Shown one piece after another: positions 54,538 to 63,371 of a stretch of DNA of 64,000 nt (within the stretch, counting starts at the first letter, position 1; each line of letters begins with the position of its first letter). The DNA lies in NCBI RefSeq assembly GCF_018531465.1, contig NZ_JAHDTF010000024.1, positions 124,001-188,000 of the forward strand. Reading direction: 5' to 3'. The notes under the pieces were generated by a model that worked only from the letters and a program-made list of their open reading frames with translations, searched no databases and was not told where the DNA came from. Made by a program: the position numbers and the translations under genes. The stretch comes from Sphaerisporangium fuscum (GTDB lineage Bacteria > Actinomycetota > Actinomycetes > Streptosporangiales > Streptosporangiaceae).

Positions 54538-57339
54538 ATGCTGGCAGCAGTGGACATCTCGCCTCGGGAAGCCGAGGTGCTGGAACTGGTCGGCGCCCAT
54601 CTCAGCAACGCCGAGATCGCGGCACGGCTGTGCATCTCGGTGCGTACCGTGGAGAGTCACGTCTCCTCGCTGCTGCGCAAGCTGGAGGTGCCGGATCGGC
54701 GGGGGCTCGCCCAGCGTGCCCCCGAGCCGGCCGGCCCCGGCCCGTCTCAGCCGGCGCCGGCTCTGCCGGCCCCGCTGACCTCGTTCATCGGCCGGGTGAG
54801 CGAGCGGGCCGAGCTGACCGAGCTGACCAAGGCACACCGTCAGGTGACCGCGGTCGGGCCCGGGGGAGTCGGCAAGACCCGGCTCGCGCTGGCGGTGGCC
54901 GCGGAAGCGGCCGGCGAGTACTCCGACGGGGTGTGGTTCGTCGATCTCGTCCCCGTCACCGATCCGGGCATGATCGCGACCGCGGTCGCCGGGGCGGTCG
55001 GTCTCGGTGAGCAGCCCGGCCGTGACATGACCGAGTCCGTGGTCGCCGCACTGGCCGACCGGCATGCGCTGCTGGTGCTGGACAACTGCGAGCACGTGGT
55101 GGACGGGGTCGCGCTGTTCCTCGAGCGGCTGCTGGCGACGTGCCCTCGGGTGACGGTGCTGGCGACCAGCCGGGCCCGGCTGATGGTGCCGTTCGAACGG
55201 GTGTACCAGGTCCCGCCGCTGTCGCTGACCGTGGACGGCGAGTCGGACGCGGTCGTGTTGTTCATGGAGCGGGCGGCGGCGGTCGGCTGGCCGCTCGATC
55301 CTCCGCTGCGCGGGCAGATCGCCGCCATCTGTGATCGGCTGGACGGAATGGCGCTGGCGATCGAGCTGGCCGCCGCCCGGTATCCCACCCTCGGGCTCGA
55401 CGGCATCACCGCCGCCCTGTCCCACCCGCTGCGGATGCTCACCGGCGGCTCCCGCGCCGACGAACGGCACCGTTCGGTCCGGGCGGCGCTGGACTGGAGT
55501 CATGCGCTGCTGGACCCGGCCGACCGGACGCTGCTGCGCCGGCTGTCGGTGTTCGTGGCGCCGTTCACCGTGGCCGCGGCGGCGGAGGTGACCGGCTCCG
55601 AGGAAGGCCTGGTCGCCGACGGCCTGGCCCGGCTCACCGAACAGAGCCTGCTGGTGGTGACGGCGTCCCCGCGCGGTACGAACTACCGTGCGCTGGAGAC
55701 CATCCGCCAGTACGCGACGGAGCGGCTCTCCGAGGCCGGCGAGCTGGTCGACACGCGATCCCGGCACCTTCGCTGGTGCCTGGCCATGGCCGCCGGTCTG
55801 ACGGTGGTGGGGAAGGACTGGCGGGCGCGGTTCGACCTGGTGGCCGACGACCTCCGCGCGGCCCTGGCATGGGCGGCCGACCGGCCCGAACACCGCGCGG
55901 ACGCGTACGAGCTCGCCCGGTGCCTGGCGGAGCTGACCTTCACCCGTAACCTGATCGGCGAGTCCCAGGGCCGCTATGAGCAGGCCGCCGCGCTCGCCGA
56001 CGACCCCACCGACGCCGTGTCGATGCTCCGGCAGGCCGCGGCCGTGGCGGGCTGCCGGATGCACGGTGACGACATGTACCGCCTGCACCGGGCGGCCGCG
56101 GACACCGCCGGCAGGTCCGGCGACACCGCCGGCGCCGCCCGTGACCTGGCGAACGCCGCCGCCAACGCCTACCGGTTCTCCAGCAAGTTCGCACGCATGC
56201 TGCCGCGGGAAGAGTCGATCGCCCTCATCGCCGAGGCGCGGGAACTGGCCGGCGACGCCCCGGCGGCCCTGGCGGCCGTGGCGCTGGCCGAGGCCGGACG
56301 GTCGCTCACCGACGCGATCGGTGCCGCACAGAGCCCCGGCGACGATGCGGTCGGCGAGACGATCGCGCGCGCCGAACGAGCGGTCGAACTGGCTCACCGC
56401 GCCGGTGACCCGCTCGCCGAATCCGCCGCACTCGATACGCTGACCGGCGCCCAGAGCTGGGCCGGCGACACCTTCGCCGCCGCCGAGACGACGCGGCGCC
56501 GGATGACGCTGCTCTCGTCCACACCGGATACCCCGGCCAGCACCCACGAGCTGATCGAGGCGCTCGGGGAGGCCGCCGGGGCCAGCCTCGGCACGGGAGA
56601 TCTCCCGGGTGCCCGGCGCTGGGCACGGCGACTCGCAGATCATCCGCTGCTGGCAGAGGTCGGTCATCGCGCCACGGGCTGGCTCCTCGTGGCCGACGCG
56701 CTCGCGGGCGACGTCGACGAGGTACTCGCCGTCAGCGCCCGGTTCCTCGAGGCGTGGCGACGGGTCGGCGGCCCTGCCAGGTCCGTCCTCGGCCCGCCGG
56801 CGGCCGCGGTGGCGACGATCCACGGCCTGCGCGACGACCACGACGCCCGGCGCGAATGGAGCGCGGTGCTGAACCAGCTCGACCCCTCACCGTGGAACAC
56901 CCATGGCTACGGCGCGGTCTTCGAGGCGATGCTTCTGCTCCACCGCGGGCAGGCGCCCGAGGCGCTGAAGCGGATGGCGCCCGAGCCGGGAGAGGTGTGG
57001 CAATGGGTCACCTGGATCTGGCACCACTGGTATGTCGCGCTCCGCACCGAGGCCGCCGTGCTCGCCGGGAGCTCCGACGCTCGTGACCGTCTGGCCGAGG
57101 CCCGGACCGTCGTGGCCGGCAACCCGGTCGCCGGTGCCATCGTGGAGCGTGCCGGAGCGCTGCTCGACGGCGACCAGAAGGCGTTGCTCGCCACGGGGGA
57201 GGCGTTCGACGCCGCCGGCTGCCGTTACCAGTCCGCGCGGACCCTGGTGCTCGCCGGGGGCGACCATGCCGAGCGCGGGACGGCGGTGCTCGCCGGCCTC
57301 GGCCTCGCCCCGATGGCCCCTGCCGGGCACCGGCGATGA
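54538..57339 (+). CDS. LuxR-HTH regulator with N-terminal HTH, NB-ARC ATPase and TPR-like region
   Basis: A 933-residue regulator. The LuxR/GerE helix-turn-helix is at the N-terminus (SPREAEVLELVGAHLSNAEIAARLCISVRTVESHVSSLLRKL, residues 8-49), unlike classic LAL proteins where it is C-terminal. A Pro-rich linker leads to a STAND ATPase with Walker A GPGGVGKTR (about 107-115) and LLVLDNCEHVVDGV as Walker B, followed by a winged-helix and a long helical TPR-like region. ATG has no Shine-Dalgarno; the GATAAT just before it suggests a GTG four codons on might be the true start of a nearly leaderless mRNA. Targets may include the flanking VOC genes. Confidence 0.84.
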   Translation: MLAAVDISPREAEVLELVGAHLSNAEIAARLCISVRTVESHVSSLLRKLEVPDRRGLAQRAPEPAGPGPSQPAPALPAPLTSFIGRVSERAELTELTKAHRQVTAVGPGGVGKTRLALAVAAEAAGEYSDGVWFVDLVPVTDPGMIATAVAGAVGLGEQPGRDMTESVVAALADRHALLVLDNCEHVVDGVALFLERLLATCPRVTVLATSRARLMVPFERVYQVPPLSLTVDGESDAVVLFMERAAAVGWPLDPPLRGQIAAICDRLDGMALAIELAAARYPTLGLDGITAALSHPLRMLTGGSRADERHRSVRAALDWSHALLDPADRTLLRRLSVFVAPFTVAAAAEVTGSEEGLVADGLARLTEQSLLVVTASPRGTNYRALETIRQYATERLSEAGELVDTRSRHLRWCLAMAAGLTVVGKDWRARFDLVADDLRAALAWAADRPEHRADAYELARCLAELTFTRNLIGESQGRYEQAAALADDPTDAVSMLRQAAAVAGCRMHGDDMYRLHRAAADTAGRSGDTAGAARDLANAAANAYRFSSKFARMLPREESIALIAEARELAGDAPAALAAVALAEAGRSLTDAIGAAQSPGDDAVGETIARAERAVELAHRAGDPLAESAALDTLTGAQSWAGDTFAAAETTRRRMTLLSSTPDTPASTHELIEALGEAAGASLGTGDLPGARRWARRLADHPLLAEVGHRATGWLLVADALAGDVDEVLAVSARFLEAWRRVGGPARSVLGPPAAAVATIHGLRDDHDARREWSAVLNQLDPSPWNTHGYGAVFEAMLLLHRGQAPEALKRMAPEPGEVWQWVTWIWHHWYVALRTEAAVLAGSSDARDRLAEARTVVAGNPVAGAIVERAGALLDGDQKALLATGEAFDAAGCRYQSARTLVLAGGDHAERGTAVLAGLGLAPMAPAGHRR

Positions 57340-57395
57340 CCTCACCGCGAAAGTCGCCGGCCAGGTCGCGTCCCGTCCAGCGGTTCGGACGTTAC

Positions 57396-57413
57396 GAATC
57401 TACAATGTAAAGG
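57396..57413 (+). repeat. 18-base motif, copy 2 (GAATCTACAAtGTAAAGG)
   Basis: This copy lies 57 bases after the LuxR-ATPase stop. It contains TACA-A-TGTA, an inverted repeat that the copy at 45801 lacks. The rest of the 221-base interval (57340-57560) holds no gene I can support. Confidence 0.5.
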
Positions 57414-57560
57414 CCGCCCGGCGGATGGTCGCGCGAGCGGAGGCGTTGTTCGACGCCGCCGCCTGAGTGCGGGTTCGTCTGAATGGCGGGGGTGTAGGCG
57501 GCGGGGCGGAGGTCGATGTGCTCGTCCGTCCGGGGGTGGGCTGAGCACTGTCGCCGGGGG

Positions 57561-59426
57561 TCAGTCGCCGACGCGGTAGGGGCGCATCATCTCGTTGTCC
57601 TCGTGTTCGAGGATGTGGCAGTGCCACACGAACAGTCCGGCGCGGTCGAAGGTGGCCCTGATGCGGGTGATCTCGCCGGGGTAGGCGATCACGGTGTCCT
57701 TGTGGCCCTGTTCGCGGGGGTCGGGGGGCCGGGCGGGGCCGCCGGGTCGCCGGCGGTCGGCTACCTGGAACTGGACCTCGTGGACGTGGATGGGGTGTGC
57801 GTCCTTGGTGAAGTTGTGGATCTCCCATGTTTCGGTGGCGCCGACGGCGGGGTTCTCGGTGATGGGGTCGCTCCACATTCTCGCCTTGGGGCCGTGCTCG
57901 AGGGTGCCGAGCAGGACGGCGGCCGGGCCGGCGCCTTTGATCGTCTGTGAGTTCTGCTCCAGGAGGGCGACCGCGCGGGTGCGGGTGGCGGGGCCGACGG
58001 GGGTGACGGTGGGGAGGGTGAGCTGGTCGGGTGGTACGGTCCGGTCGGTTCCGGTGCGTCGCCCGACCAGGAATTTCATCACCTGTCCGGTGGTGGCGGG
58101 GTCGGCGGGCCGGGCGTGGGGGTCGCCTTGGAAGGGGCCGTCGGGGGCTTCGTTGATGAGGTAGAGCGCCGTGCCGGGGCGGAAGGCGGCGAAGTCGACG
58201 ATCACGTCGGCGCGTTCGGCGGGGGCCAGGAGAAGCCGGCCGGTCTGGATGGGTTTGGGGAGGAATCCTCCCTCGGATCCGATCTGCCAGAGGGGCAGGG
58301 CCGGGCTGACCGGGCGTCTGGCGACGGGGTCGGTGACGATCTTCAGGTGCAGGAAGCGGCTGTTGCATCCGTTGAGGAGGCGGAACCGGTAGCGGCGGGG
58401 CTCGACGGTGAGGTAGGGCCAGGTGCGGCCGTTGACCATCATGGTGTCGCCGAAGAATTCGGGGTTCCAGATGGGGGACAGGTCGCTGCCGGGGATGTAG
58501 GGGCCCGGGAAGTGGTCGAACCGGCGGCGGCTGCCGGGGTAGAACAGGGAGCCGTCGGCGGCGAAGGACCTGTCCTGGACGACGATCGGGATCTCGTGGG
58601 GGTGGTCGCCGGGTCCGGGCAGGACGCCGGGTGGAAGGTCGTGGGGGCCGCCGCGCAGCAGGTAGAAGCCGGCCAGTCCGGCGTAGACGTTGAGCCGGGT
58701 GATGCCGAGGGTGTGGTCGTGGTACCACATGGTGGCCGGGCGCTGGTCGTTGCCGTAGTGGAAGATCGCCGATCCGGGACGCCACGAGGTGCCGTGCCGG
58801 TTCGCCGACCGGGCCTGGAAATCCGCGTACTGCCTGCCTTCGGTCGCGTAGCCCGCCGGGATGTTCCTGGCGGCGGGCAGGTACCACGCCTCGGGGTGGC
58901 CGTCGCTGTGGTCGTCGTTGTAGCCGCCGTGCAGATGGGTGACGATCGGGACCGGGCCGCGGTAGCTGCCGGGGGTGGCGGTGAAGGTGGGCCGTGAATC
59001 CCGTCCTGAGGGGCCGCCGGGTGGGTTGGCCCAGTGGAGGGTGGGGTCCACCGGCAGCAGGTGCTCCAGGTGGTTCCCGGCGGCGTCGACCAGTTCGTTG
59101 ACCCATTCCAGTTGTACGGGGCGGCCGACGGTGGCCTCCAGGGTGAAGGCGGGGCTGCTGAAGGTGTGCGGGTGGTGGGGCGAGCCGTATCCCCAGACGG
59201 TGGTGGAGGGGCTGCCCGGGGGGAGGATCTGCTGCCGGAACTGCCGGATACCGATCACGTACCGGTCGGTGGGGCCGCCGGCCGGGGGCAGGGGCGGCAT
59301 CACAGGCGGGATGGCCAGTGGCGTGACGTACTTGGCGATCGACGCGGGGTTCAGTAGCGGGGAAGCGGTTGCGGGGGTGGCCAGGAGCACCGCCCCGGCC
59401 TTGAGGAACTGTCGTCTGGTGATCAC
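57561..59426 (-). CDS. Tat-exported multicopper oxidase (CotA/bilirubin oxidase-like)
   Basis: The 621-residue enzyme oxidises phenolic or metal substrates outside the membrane with reduction of oxygen. A GTG start follows GGGAGG; the Tat signal is RRQFLKAG (residues 4-11). All four copper motifs are present: THLHGG (His164, His166), WYHDHTLG (His236, His238), HPIHVHEVQF and HCHILEHEDNEMM, giving the T1 and trinuclear sites. CotA-like features are the long N-terminal domain and MM after the last motif. Substrates such as bilirubin, phenols or Mn are possible. It is 5-8 kb from copper locus 2, which could supply the metal. Confidence 0.9.
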   Translation of the reverse strand: MITRRQFLKAGAVLLATPATASPLLNPASIAKYVTPLAIPPVMPPLPPAGGPTDRYVIGIRQFRQQILPPGSPSTTVWGYGSPHHPHTFSSPAFTLEATVGRPVQLEWVNELVDAAGNHLEHLLPVDPTLHWANPPGGPSGRDSRPTFTATPGSYRGPVPIVTHLHGGYNDDHSDGHPEAWYLPAARNIPAGYATEGRQYADFQARSANRHGTSWRPGSAIFHYGNDQRPATMWYHDHTLGITRLNVYAGLAGFYLLRGGPHDLPPGVLPGPGDHPHEIPIVVQDRSFAADGSLFYPGSRRRFDHFPGPYIPGSDLSPIWNPEFFGDTMMVNGRTWPYLTVEPRRYRFRLLNGCNSRFLHLKIVTDPVARRPVSPALPLWQIGSEGGFLPKPIQTGRLLLAPAERADVIVDFAAFRPGTALYLINEAPDGPFQGDPHARPADPATTGQVMKFLVGRRTGTDRTVPPDQLTLPTVTPVGPATRTRAVALLEQNSQTIKGAGPAAVLLGTLEHGPKARMWSDPITENPAVGATETWEIHNFTKDAHPIHVHEVQFQVADRRRPGGPARPPDPREQGHKDTVIAYPGEITRIRATFDRAGLFVWHCHILEHEDNEMMRPYRVGD

Positions 59427-59683
59427 CGCGCCTCCCTCGTCGAAGGGGGTTACCGGGGATCGCTGACATGTGTCATCTACGGACGGATGCCCCGCCGACC
59501 TCCCGAATGCGCCCTTTCAGGACATGTACCCGCAGGTCGGGCCGCCTTCGCCGGTGTACGGCGCGCGGGATATCGGTGCTACCGACGGAGGCGATAGAAG
59601 GGTGACTTATCCCGTAGGTCCTGTCGAATCCGGGCGGTCGTTTCACAATGGAGGATCTACCTGAGGACATGCCGGGAGTGCCG

Positions 59684-60880
59684 ATGGGCTTGCGGGTGGC
59701 GGTCGTGGGCGGGGGGCTCGGCGGGCTGGCGGCGGCGCTCCATCTGCGCCGGGCCGGCATCGAGGCCGTGGTGTACGAGCAGGCGTCGGAACTGCGCGAG
59801 GTCGGGGCCGGGGTGATGATCGCGCCCAACATGGTCCGGCTGATCAGGCGGCTCGGCCTGGGCGACGCTCTGGCCCGGTGCGCGGTCTGGCTGGAGGCGG
59901 CGTGGGAGTACCGGCGCTGGGAGGACGGGGAGGTGCTCTACTCGCAGCCGATGGGAGAGGCGTGCGAGCGGCTGTACGGCGCGAACGTGCACACCGCGCA
60001 CCGCGCCGACCTGCTCGCGATGTTCCACGGCGCGTTGCCGGCGTGGGCCGTCCACCTCGATCATCGCCTCGTGGCGCTGGAGCAGGGCGACACGGAGGTG
60101 GAGCTGACCTTCGCGCACCGGGCGGGCGGGTGGACGAAGGTGCGCGCCGACGCGGTCGTCGGAGCCGACGGCATCCACTCGACCGTCAGGCCGCTGATCG
60201 TGACCGAGGTGGAACCGCACTTCTGCAGCCTGAGCGCCTTCCGCGCGCTGGTCCCCGTCGAGAAGGCGCCGGAGTACGCGCGGCGCCGCGTGCAGTCGCT
60301 GTGGCTGGGGCCCGGGCGGCACCTGGTGCACTATCCGGTGTCCGGCGGGCGGCTGGTGAACGTCGTCGCGGTGGTGCCGACGGACGAGTGGCTGCTGGAG
60401 TCGTGGACGGCCGACGGTGATCTGTCGGACTTCGCGCGGGAGTTCGAGGGCTGGGACGACAGGGTGCGGCGGCTGATCGCCGCCGCTGCGAGCACCAAGC
60501 GGTGGGCGCTCTACGACCGCAGCCCGCTGGAGCGGTGGACCAGCGGCCGCGTGACCCTGCTCGGTGACGCCGCGCACGCGATGCTGCCGTTCTTCGCCCA
60601 GGGCGCCGGGCAGGCGATCGAGGACGCGGCCGTGCTGGCGCGCTGCCTTCGGGAGGCCGACCGTGACTCGGTGCCCAAGGCCCTGCTGTCGTACGAGGCG
60701 GCCCGCCGGCCGCGCGCGGGCCGGGTGCAGTTGATGAGCCGGGGCCGCGCGGAGTACAACCATTTGCCGGACGGTCCCGCGCAGCGCGAGCGTGACGCCG
60801 GGCTGCGTGACGGAGATCTGCTGCGGCACAACTCCTGGCTCTACTCCTACGACGTGGACGCCGAGCCGCTGCCGGGCTGA
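59684..60880 (+). CDS. FAD-dependent monooxygenase (salicylate hydroxylase-like)
   Basis: A 398-residue class A flavoprotein hydroxylase with VAVVGGGLGGLAAALHL at the N-terminus, GADGIHSTVRPLI near residue 155 and LLGDAAHAMLPFFAQGAGQAIEDA near residue 290. It resembles salicylate and 3-hydroxybenzoate hydroxylases by HAMLPFFAQGA. ATG with GGGAG five bases upstream is preferred; ATG codons 15 and 36 bases earlier are in frame, but the first overlaps a CACAAT that looks like the -10. The 257-base divergent region shared with the multicopper oxidase holds no other gene. Confidence 0.85.
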   Translation: MGLRVAVVGGGLGGLAAALHLRRAGIEAVVYEQASELREVGAGVMIAPNMVRLIRRLGLGDALARCAVWLEAAWEYRRWEDGEVLYSQPMGEACERLYGANVHTAHRADLLAMFHGALPAWAVHLDHRLVALEQGDTEVELTFAHRAGGWTKVRADAVVGADGIHSTVRPLIVTEVEPHFCSLSAFRALVPVEKAPEYARRRVQSLWLGPGRHLVHYPVSGGRLVNVVAVVPTDEWLLESWTADGDLSDFAREFEGWDDRVRRLIAAAASTKRWALYDRSPLERWTSGRVTLLGDAAHAMLPFFAQGAGQAIEDAAVLARCLREADRDSVPKALLSYEAARRPRAGRVQLMSRGRAEYNHLPDGPAQRERDAGLRDGDLLRHNSWLYSYDVDAEPLPG

Positions 60881-60891
60881 GCCCCGGGGTC

Positions 60892-61098
60892 TCAGGCGGG
60901 GTGGTGTTCCCTGTCGGCGTGCTCGATGTGGGCGTCCGGCCCGGGGAAGACCAGGCATTGGCGTTCCTGGTCGAGCCAGCGCACGTCGTAGGGCGGTGAG
61001 CCGTCGGCGTGGTGCACCCCCATGATGATCCCGACGCGGCGTGGCACGCCCAGATGGACGCCCTCGACGATCAGCCGGTCCCCGACTTCGGCCTTCAT
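60892..61098 (-). CDS. DUF1918 small protein
   Basis: A 68-residue protein opening MKAEVGDRLIVEGVHLGVPRR, then GIIMGVHHADGSPPYDVRWLDQ, the DUF1918 pattern (an SH3-like barrel of unknown function). GGGAGG precedes the ATG by five bases. The last residues are His/Asp-rich. It is convergent with the FAD monooxygenase and divergent from the rtcB-archease pair. Confidence 0.85.
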   Translation of the reverse strand: MKAEVGDRLIVEGVHLGVPRRVGIIMGVHHADGSPPYDVRWLDQERQCLVFPGPDAHIEHADREHHPA

Positions 61099-61304
61099 GG
61101 CTGCCTCCCTTCGGTTCTCTTTCAGCATTCCCCGGAATCGGGGTGCCGACCCGGTGCCGGAGGGCCCGCCGGTACGGACGAAGGTCCCGGCCCGCGGGGG
61201 GACTCCGGCCCTACCCGGCGCGGCGGTGGGCGGCGCACGGTGAGATCGGCCCCCGATGGCGGGGGCCGGGGAGGTCGCCGTGCCGTGTCCGGGAGCCGAC
61301 GGTG

Positions 61305-62699
61305 ATGAGGCTGGAGCGTGAGAGCGAGTTCCGGTACCGGATGGAGCCGGAGGGGCTCATGCGTGTGCCGGGTGTGGTGTTCGCCTCTCCCGGGCTCCTG
61401 CCCGAGGATCAAGCGTTGCGGCAGGTCGCCGACGTGGCGTGCCTGCCGGGCATCGTCGGCGCCTCCTATGCGATGCCGGACGTGCACTGGGGGTACGGCT
61501 TCCCGATCGGTGGTGTCGCGGCGACCGACGTCGGCGCCGGTGGGGTGGTCTCGCCCGGCGGAGTGGGGTTCGACATCTCCTGCGGGGTGCGCCTGCTGGC
61601 GGTGGATCTGCAGCGGGATCGTCTCCGGCCGCTGCTGGAGCGGCTGATGGACGAGCTCGGCGGGGTCACGCCGCGGGGGCTCGGCGGTGGCGGGCTGTGG
61701 CGGGTGACGGGAGCCGAACTTTCGGAGGTGCTGTACGGCGGCGCGCGGTACGCCGTGCGGCGGGGGCACGGCGTGCCGCGTGACCTGGAGCGCTGTGAGG
61801 ATCATGGCGCGGTGCCGGGCGCGGACCCCGGCCGGGTCGGCGATCGTGCCGTCGAACGTGGCTTGGCCCAGGTGGGCAGCCTGGGTTCGGGGAACCATTT
61901 TCTGGAGGTCCAGGCGGTGGAGGAGATCTACGATCCGCCGGCGGCCGCCGCGTTCGGTCTGCGGCCCGGCCAGGTGTGCGTGATGATCCACTGCGGTTCG
62001 CGTGGGCTGGGGCACCAGATCTGCGTCGATCATGTGCGGGTGATGGGGAAGGCCATGCGGCGGTACGGCGTCCGGGTGCCCGACCGGCAGCTCGCCTGCG
62101 CCCCTGTCGACAGTCCGGAGGGGCGGGCGTACCTGGGGGCCATGGCCGCCGCCGCCAACTACGGGCGTGCCAACAGGCAGCTGCTCGCCGAGGCCGTCCG
62201 CGGGGTGTTCGGCCGTCTCACCGGCGCCGCCGTGGAGCTGGTGTACGACGTGTCCCACAATCTCGCCAAGATCGAGGAGCACGGCGGGTTGACGCTGTGC
62301 GTGCACCGCAAGGGGGCCACGCGGGCGCTGCCGCCGCGTCATCCGGAGCTGCCGGCGGATCTGGCGGCCTGCGGTCAGCCGGTGCTGGTTCCGGGCACCA
62401 TGGGCACCGCCTCGTACGTGCTCGCGGGGGTCGCCGGGGGTGAGGCGTTCCATTCGACCTGTCATGGCGCCGGCCGTAGCCAGAGCCGGCACGAGGCGGC
62501 GCGCCGTACCGACGGCAGGCGGCTGCGCGAGGAGTTGGAGGCGTGCGGCATAGCGGTGCGCGGCTCGTCCTGGCGCGGCCTGGCGGAGGAGGCCCCTACG
62601 GCCTACAAGGACGTCGAGGCGGTGGTCGCGGCGAGCGCCGGCGCGGGACTGTGCCGGAAGGTGGCGCGGCTGGTGCCCGTGGGCGTGGTGAAGGGCTGA
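61305..62699 (+). CDS. rtcB: RtcB family RNA ligase
   Basis: The 464-residue enzyme joins RNA 2',3'-cyclic phosphate or 3'-phosphate ends to 5'-OH ends using GTP and Mn. Motifs: MPDVHWGYGFPIGGVAATD, GVGFDISCGVRLL (Asp and Cys metal ligands), GSLGSGNHFLEVQ, HCGSRGLGHQI, YDVSHNLAKIE and, near the C-terminus, FHSTCHGAGRSQSR with the His that carries GMP. A GTG directly before the ATG is an equally good start after GGGAG. An archease gene follows after 5 bases, the classic functional partner. Confidence 0.9.
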   Translation: MRLERESEFRYRMEPEGLMRVPGVVFASPGLLPEDQALRQVADVACLPGIVGASYAMPDVHWGYGFPIGGVAATDVGAGGVVSPGGVGFDISCGVRLLAVDLQRDRLRPLLERLMDELGGVTPRGLGGGGLWRVTGAELSEVLYGGARYAVRRGHGVPRDLERCEDHGAVPGADPGRVGDRAVERGLAQVGSLGSGNHFLEVQAVEEIYDPPAAAAFGLRPGQVCVMIHCGSRGLGHQICVDHVRVMGKAMRRYGVRVPDRQLACAPVDSPEGRAYLGAMAAAANYGRANRQLLAEAVRGVFGRLTGAAVELVYDVSHNLAKIEEHGGLTLCVHRKGATRALPPRHPELPADLAACGQPVLVPGTMGTASYVLAGVAGGEAFHSTCHGAGRSQSRHEAARRTDGRRLREELEACGIAVRGSSWRGLAEEAPTAYKDVEAVVAASAGAGLCRKVARLVPVGVVKG

Positions 62700-62704
62700 T
62701 CGGG

Positions 62705-63136
62705 GTGGAACGGCGGCCGGGTTCGGCGCAGGGGCATCGGGTGCTGCCGCACACCGCCGACACGCGGATCGAGGCGTGGGCGCCGACCCTTGCGGGCTGC
62801 CTGGCCGGGGCCGTGCGGGCGCTGGTCGAATCGTTCGCCGACGTGGGGCGGGCCGAGAGCCGGGCGGTTCACACGGTGCGCGTCCTGCCCGGGCCGCCCG
62901 GGGATCAGCTCGTCGACGCGCTGGAGGAGGTGATCTACCTGTTGGACACGAGCGGGAGGGTCCCGTGCCGGGTCGAGGCCGGTCAGGACGGGGGCGGGGT
63001 GTGGCTGGAACTCGGCATGGCCGATGTGGAGGCGGTGTCCCAGACGGGTGCCGTCCCCAAGGCCGTGGCCCTGCACGGCCTGCGGTTCGCCCGCCGGGCG
63101 GGGGAGTGGCGGTGCGTGGTCACCGTGGACGTGTAG
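62705..63136 (+). CDS. Archease family protein
   Basis: A 143-residue protein opening with a basic stretch and then VLPHTADTRIEAWAPTLAGCLAGAVRALVESFAD, the archease signature with its Asp and His metal ligands. Later elements are LVDALEEVIYLLDTSG and PKAVALHGLRFARR, ending in a beta strand. Archease speeds the guanylylation of RtcB and broadens its nucleotide use. GTG is chosen because AAGGG lies 8 bases upstream and the frame opens directly after the rtcB stop. Confidence 0.85.
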   Translation: MERRPGSAQGHRVLPHTADTRIEAWAPTLAGCLAGAVRALVESFADVGRAESRAVHTVRVLPGPPGDQLVDALEEVIYLLDTSGRVPCRVEAGQDGGGVWLELGMADVEAVSQTGAVPKAVALHGLRFARRAGEWRCVVTVDV

Positions 63137-63371
63137 CCGGGGTGTTCGGCGGGTCAGCGGGAAGCGGTGGCCGCGGCCGAAGCGGTCGTGGACCAGCGTC
63201 CACGGGTTCACCGGGCGTGGGCCGCCGTGCCGGACGTCATGTTCGTGTCATCCCCGTCCCGCGGGCCCGCGTCATCCTGGGGGGCTGCGCCCGACGGGGC
63301 GGACCCGCGCCCGAGCGTGCGCCTGGTGATCACGGCGCGGGTGCGCGGGGTCGGCCCCGTCTCTTGGCCGG

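Noticed and set aside
57384..57466. Plus-strand tail LRIYNVKAARRMVARAEALF that looks protein-like
   Set aside because: It is the out-of-frame end of a shadow of the LuxR-ATPase gene with no start or ribosome site; a remnant gene cannot be supported.
57400..59469. 689-codon frame on the same strand as the multicopper oxidase
   Set aside because: Pro/Arg/His-rich frame-shifted shadow; all copper motifs lie in the other frame.
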